Positions 12,716 to 13,704 of a DNA stretch of 13,704 bases are shown in pieces; the first letter of the stretch is position 1; each line of letters opens with the position of its first letter. Source of the DNA: a candidate division WWE3 bacterium (GTDB lineage: Bacteria; Patescibacteriota; WWE3; 9FT-COMBO-53-11); contig JAUXIZ010000010.1 of NCBI GenBank assembly GCA_030620855.1, positions 1 through 13,704 on the forward strand, written 5' to 3'. A program made the position numbers and the translations under genes. The notes beneath the pieces were generated by a model that searched no databases, was not told the DNA's origin, and saw nothing but the letters and a program-made list of their open reading frames with translations.

Positions 12716-12850
12716 GGTGGAGTAGGCGGGGATCGAACCCGCGTCCAAGACGAAAGTTGAGGTTTTGAAACCCACAAGCTTTAAGGGGAGGTTCCTGGGT
12801 TGGTTATCCCCCGGGCCTGCCTCTCACCTCGTCGAAAACCATTCTACCCC
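12716..12850 (-). ncRNA. Minimal tmRNA-like RNA without a recognisable tag
   Basis: GGGGTAG (12850-12844) pairs with CTACTCC (12725-12719, one G-U), then A73 and CC. GGTTTTCGAC (12840-12831) is the tmRNA D-loop signature, and the 3' part GGACGCGGGTTCGATCCCCG is tmRNA-typical with a perfect T-arm. Helix 2 forms from GACGA/TCGTC, continuing through G-U pairs and small bulges to GAG/CTC. Inside lies an H-type pseudoknot: GGGGA (12811-12807)/TCCCC (12789-12785) interleaved with AACCCA (12801-12796)/TGGGTT (12774-12769). Ordinary one-piece tmRNA is about 350 nt; this is about 135 nt. No frame in the insert resembles an A...ALAA-type tag, and the order is not that of permuted two-piece tmRNA. Confidence 0.6.
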
Positions 12851-12889
12851 TCTCCTAAACCCACCTTTTCCAAGATGAGTTTGGGAAAG
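12850..12889 (-). repeat. Repeat hairpin 1, copy C
   Basis: CTTTCCCAAACTCATCTT pairs with AAGGTGGGTTTAGGAGAG (one mismatch, several G-U) under a GGAA tetraloop. Its last base is the first base of the tmRNA-like acceptor stem, which suggests an RNA-processing junction. Confidence 0.68.
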
Positions 12890-12913
12890 AGCGCTTTTTT
12901 TGCCAGAAGCGCT
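12890..12913 (-). repeat. Hairpin 2, copy C
   Basis: AGCGCT on both sides of a 12-nt loop that includes a run of A on the minus strand. Abuts hairpin 1 copy C and follows the stop of the 70-aa gene by 13 nt. The run reads T on the plus strand, so it could be a weak plus-strand terminator, although no plus-strand gene is supported here. Confidence 0.5.
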
Positions 12914-12926
12914 AACTGGATTGGAG

Positions 12927-13139
12927 TCAATTCCCTTTGAGTAGGAAGAGTCTGAACTCCTGACCAAGCTCGACGAAAAGCCACAGACCGCCTGCAATAC
13001 CAAACAGGGTTGGGTCGTATACAGATGGCCGAGCTTTCTTGTGCTCACTCGGAGTCCGGCTCAGACCAATCGCAAATGGAAAGCCAAGCCAGATACCAAG
13101 CGTAAGGACTACGATCAAGACTATCATCCAAGTTTCCAT
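12927..13139 (-). CDS. 70-aa small membrane protein
   Basis: The ATG at 13139 follows GAAAGG by 6 nt. A first membrane helix (about residues 4-25, IVLIVVLTLGIWLGFPFAIG), a basic and polar cytoplasmic-type loop SRTPSEHKKARPSVYDP, and a second hydrophobic stretch (about 47-58) give a two-helix hairpin topology. No family is recognised. It lies between repeat hairpins D and C, the same transcript direction as the structured RNAs. Small paired-helix proteins can be toxins, holin-like or complex subunits, but nothing here decides that. Confidence 0.68.
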   Translation of the reverse strand: METWMIVLIVVLTLGIWLGFPFAIGLSRTPSEHKKARPSVYDPTLFGIAGGLWLFVELGQEFRLFLLKGN

Positions 13140-13184
13140 GACATACCTTTCTTCGTTAGTGGCCAACCACACGGTGTGATTGAC

Positions 13185-13222
13185 TCTCCTAAGCTCATCT
13201 CTTGCGAGACGGGCTTAGGAGA
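13185..13222 (-). repeat. Repeat hairpin 1, copy D
   Basis: CTCCTAAGC pairs perfectly with GCTTAGGAG, continuing through CCGTCTC/GAGATGA to a GCAA tetraloop. Compared with copy C (CCCAAAC/GTTTAGG) the changed bases are mostly compensated on the other strand. It lies upstream of the 70-aa gene. Confidence 0.72.
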
Positions 13223-13225
13223 ACA

Positions 13226-13250
13226 GCGCTTTTTGATAACCCGAAAGCGC
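13226..13250 (-). repeat. Hairpin 2, copy D
   Basis: GCGCTTT and AAAGCGC form 7 bp over an 11-nt loop, located between the stop of the 84-aa gene and hairpin 1 copy D. Same GCGCT core as copy C. No U-tract on the minus strand. Confidence 0.55.
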
Positions 13251-13266
13251 GTAACCGGGAGAAGGA

Positions 13267-13521
13267 TCACTTCCTTAAGGGAAGACCTAGAAACCCACCG
13301 ATAATCCCCACCGCCAACGGTTCCGCAATGGCCTTAGCTATAGAAGAGACCACATACAGAACAAAGGCAATGGCAAAAACCAGGCCAACCCAAGAGAAGA
13401 GGGAGGGAACGATGTAAAACGCCCAATCCCGTCGGCTCTCAGGAAATCCGCCATCAATCCACAGCAAAAATGCTGCTGTGACGACAACCCCAACCAAGTA
13501 GAAATAAACTAGCCAATGCAT
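13267..13521 (-). CDS. 84-aa small membrane protein
   Basis: The ATG at 13521 is chosen because AAAGGGG lies 9 nt upstream and the membrane helix begins at once (residues 3-22, WLVYFYLVGVVVTAAFLLWI). A polar loop DGGFPESRRDW is followed by a second long hydrophobic stretch (about 35-60) and a third weaker one (AVGIIGGFLGL, 70-80). In-frame upstream sequence to 13632 contains hairpins and lacks a ribosome site, so it is treated as non-coding. No family recognised. Followed by hairpins 2D and 1D, then the 70-aa membrane protein; the two are likely co-transcribed but show no convincing similarity. Confidence 0.68.
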   Translation of the reverse strand: MHWLVYFYLVGVVVTAAFLLWIDGGFPESRRDWAFYIVPSLFSWVGLVFAIAFVLYVVSSIAKAIAEPLAVGIIGGFLGLPLRK

Positions 13522-13607
13522 TTTGTTATTCCCCTTTCTGGCAAAGTCGGAACGAAGCGGTCTTCGAACCCAGCGGTCTCTAAGCTTGGCTTGGAAACCC
13601 TTGGGTT

Positions 13608-13640
13608 CGGTCAAGTTGAGAGTAGTAATCAACTTGACCG
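13608..13640 (-). other. Perfect 12-bp hairpin
   Basis: CGGTCAAGTTGA pairs with TCAACTTGACCG over a 9-nt loop, starting two bases after the stop codon at 13642. AACCC AA GGGTT follows on the minus strand instead of a U-tract, so it is not a standard terminator; a processing or transcript-protecting hairpin is more likely. A further hairpin (CGAAG ACCG CTTCG, near 13568-13553) lies before the 84-aa gene. Confidence 0.6.
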
Positions 13641-13641
13641 G

Positions 13642-13704
13642 TTAGCCGAGAATCCGCTTGATAGCATAGAACGCTCGGCGCATATCTTTTGCCTCCCCAG
13701 CAAA
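13642..13704 (-). CDS. Partial or tiny ORF at the right edge
   Basis: An open frame enters from the right edge and ends at a TAA (13644-13642). It may be the C-terminus of a longer gene (ending ...RRAFYAIKRILG). Alternatively the ATG at 13683, 8 nt after a perfect GGGGAGG, starts a 13-aa basic peptide. The window is too short to decide. Confidence 0.35.
   Translation of the reverse strand, partial: FAGEAKDMRRAFYAIKRILG

Noticed and set aside
12584..12850. A two-piece (circularly permuted) tmRNA
   Set aside because: In permuted genes the T-arm/3' acceptor part precedes the 5' acceptor part. Here the order is the normal one and both acceptor strands pair within one 135-nt unit.
13550..13580. 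TGGGTTCGAAGACC read as a T-arm
   Set aside because: The bases fold better as CGAAG-ACCG-CTTCG; no acceptor stem exists.
11012..13704. RNase P RNA, SRP RNA or 6S RNA hidden in the structured locus
   Set aside because: I looked for the RNase P GAGGAAAGTCC and ACAGAA-type strings, the SRP GGAAGGAAGCAG-type loop and a 6S-like long bulged stem on both strands and saw none.

Overview
The window reads as chromosomal DNA of a Candidate Phyla Radiation (Patescibacteria) bacterium, perhaps of the Microgenomates type. The signs are a short alanyl-tRNA synthetase without its C-terminal C-Ala domain, an actin-like PilM-type ATPase next to the long single-pass 'baseplate J-like' protein seen in this group, a stand-alone EF-Tu-domain-2-like mini-protein, very tight gene packing and several apparently leaderless genes. 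TGA is used as an ordinary stop, so nothing suggests UGA recoding. The lineage is inferred from protein families, not from a marker gene.

Positions 1-4552 lie on the minus strand. In transcription order they are an unrecognised 174-aa protein with an intrinsic terminator, ruvX (Holliday-junction resolvase-like / rRNA maturation), ftsH (membrane AAA+ zinc protease) with a perfect terminator, an MgtC/SapB-family membrane protein, and mltG (peptidoglycan endolytic transglycosylase). A good promoter at the left edge drives something outside the window. A 194-bp divergent intergenic region with a 7-bp inverted repeat separates this block from a plus-strand block (4747-6867): a DHH/DHHA1 NrnA-like nano-RNase overlapping a RecB/Cas4-like nuclease with a predicted 4Fe-4S staple, then the EF-like mini-protein with its own promoter.

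Positions 6882-10970 (minus) form an operon with overlapping start and stop codons: alaS, a PilM-like actin-fold ATPase, and a membrane-anchored baseplate-J-like protein. Its promoter (TTGTCA-18-TATCAT) places the transcription start about 1 nt before the alaS ATG.

Positions 11012-13704 (minus) are the unusual part. About 2.7 kb carries only tiny genes and structured RNA-like segments, and ends in an intrinsic terminator. It has two small membrane proteins, two tandem paralogous CxxC...CxxC zinc-ribbon proteins, an 89-aa protein, and a small gene with a frame conflict. Between them lie (i) four diverged copies of one long hairpin with compensatory base changes, three of them beside a second GC-rich hairpin, and (ii) at least three RNAs with exact tRNA-type acceptor/T-arm geometry but no normal anticodon arm. 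One of these has the tmRNA D-loop signature, helix 2 and an H-type pseudoknot in only about 135 nt and no recognisable tag reading frame. I consider this locus the best candidate for something undescribed. All functional statements about it are inference.
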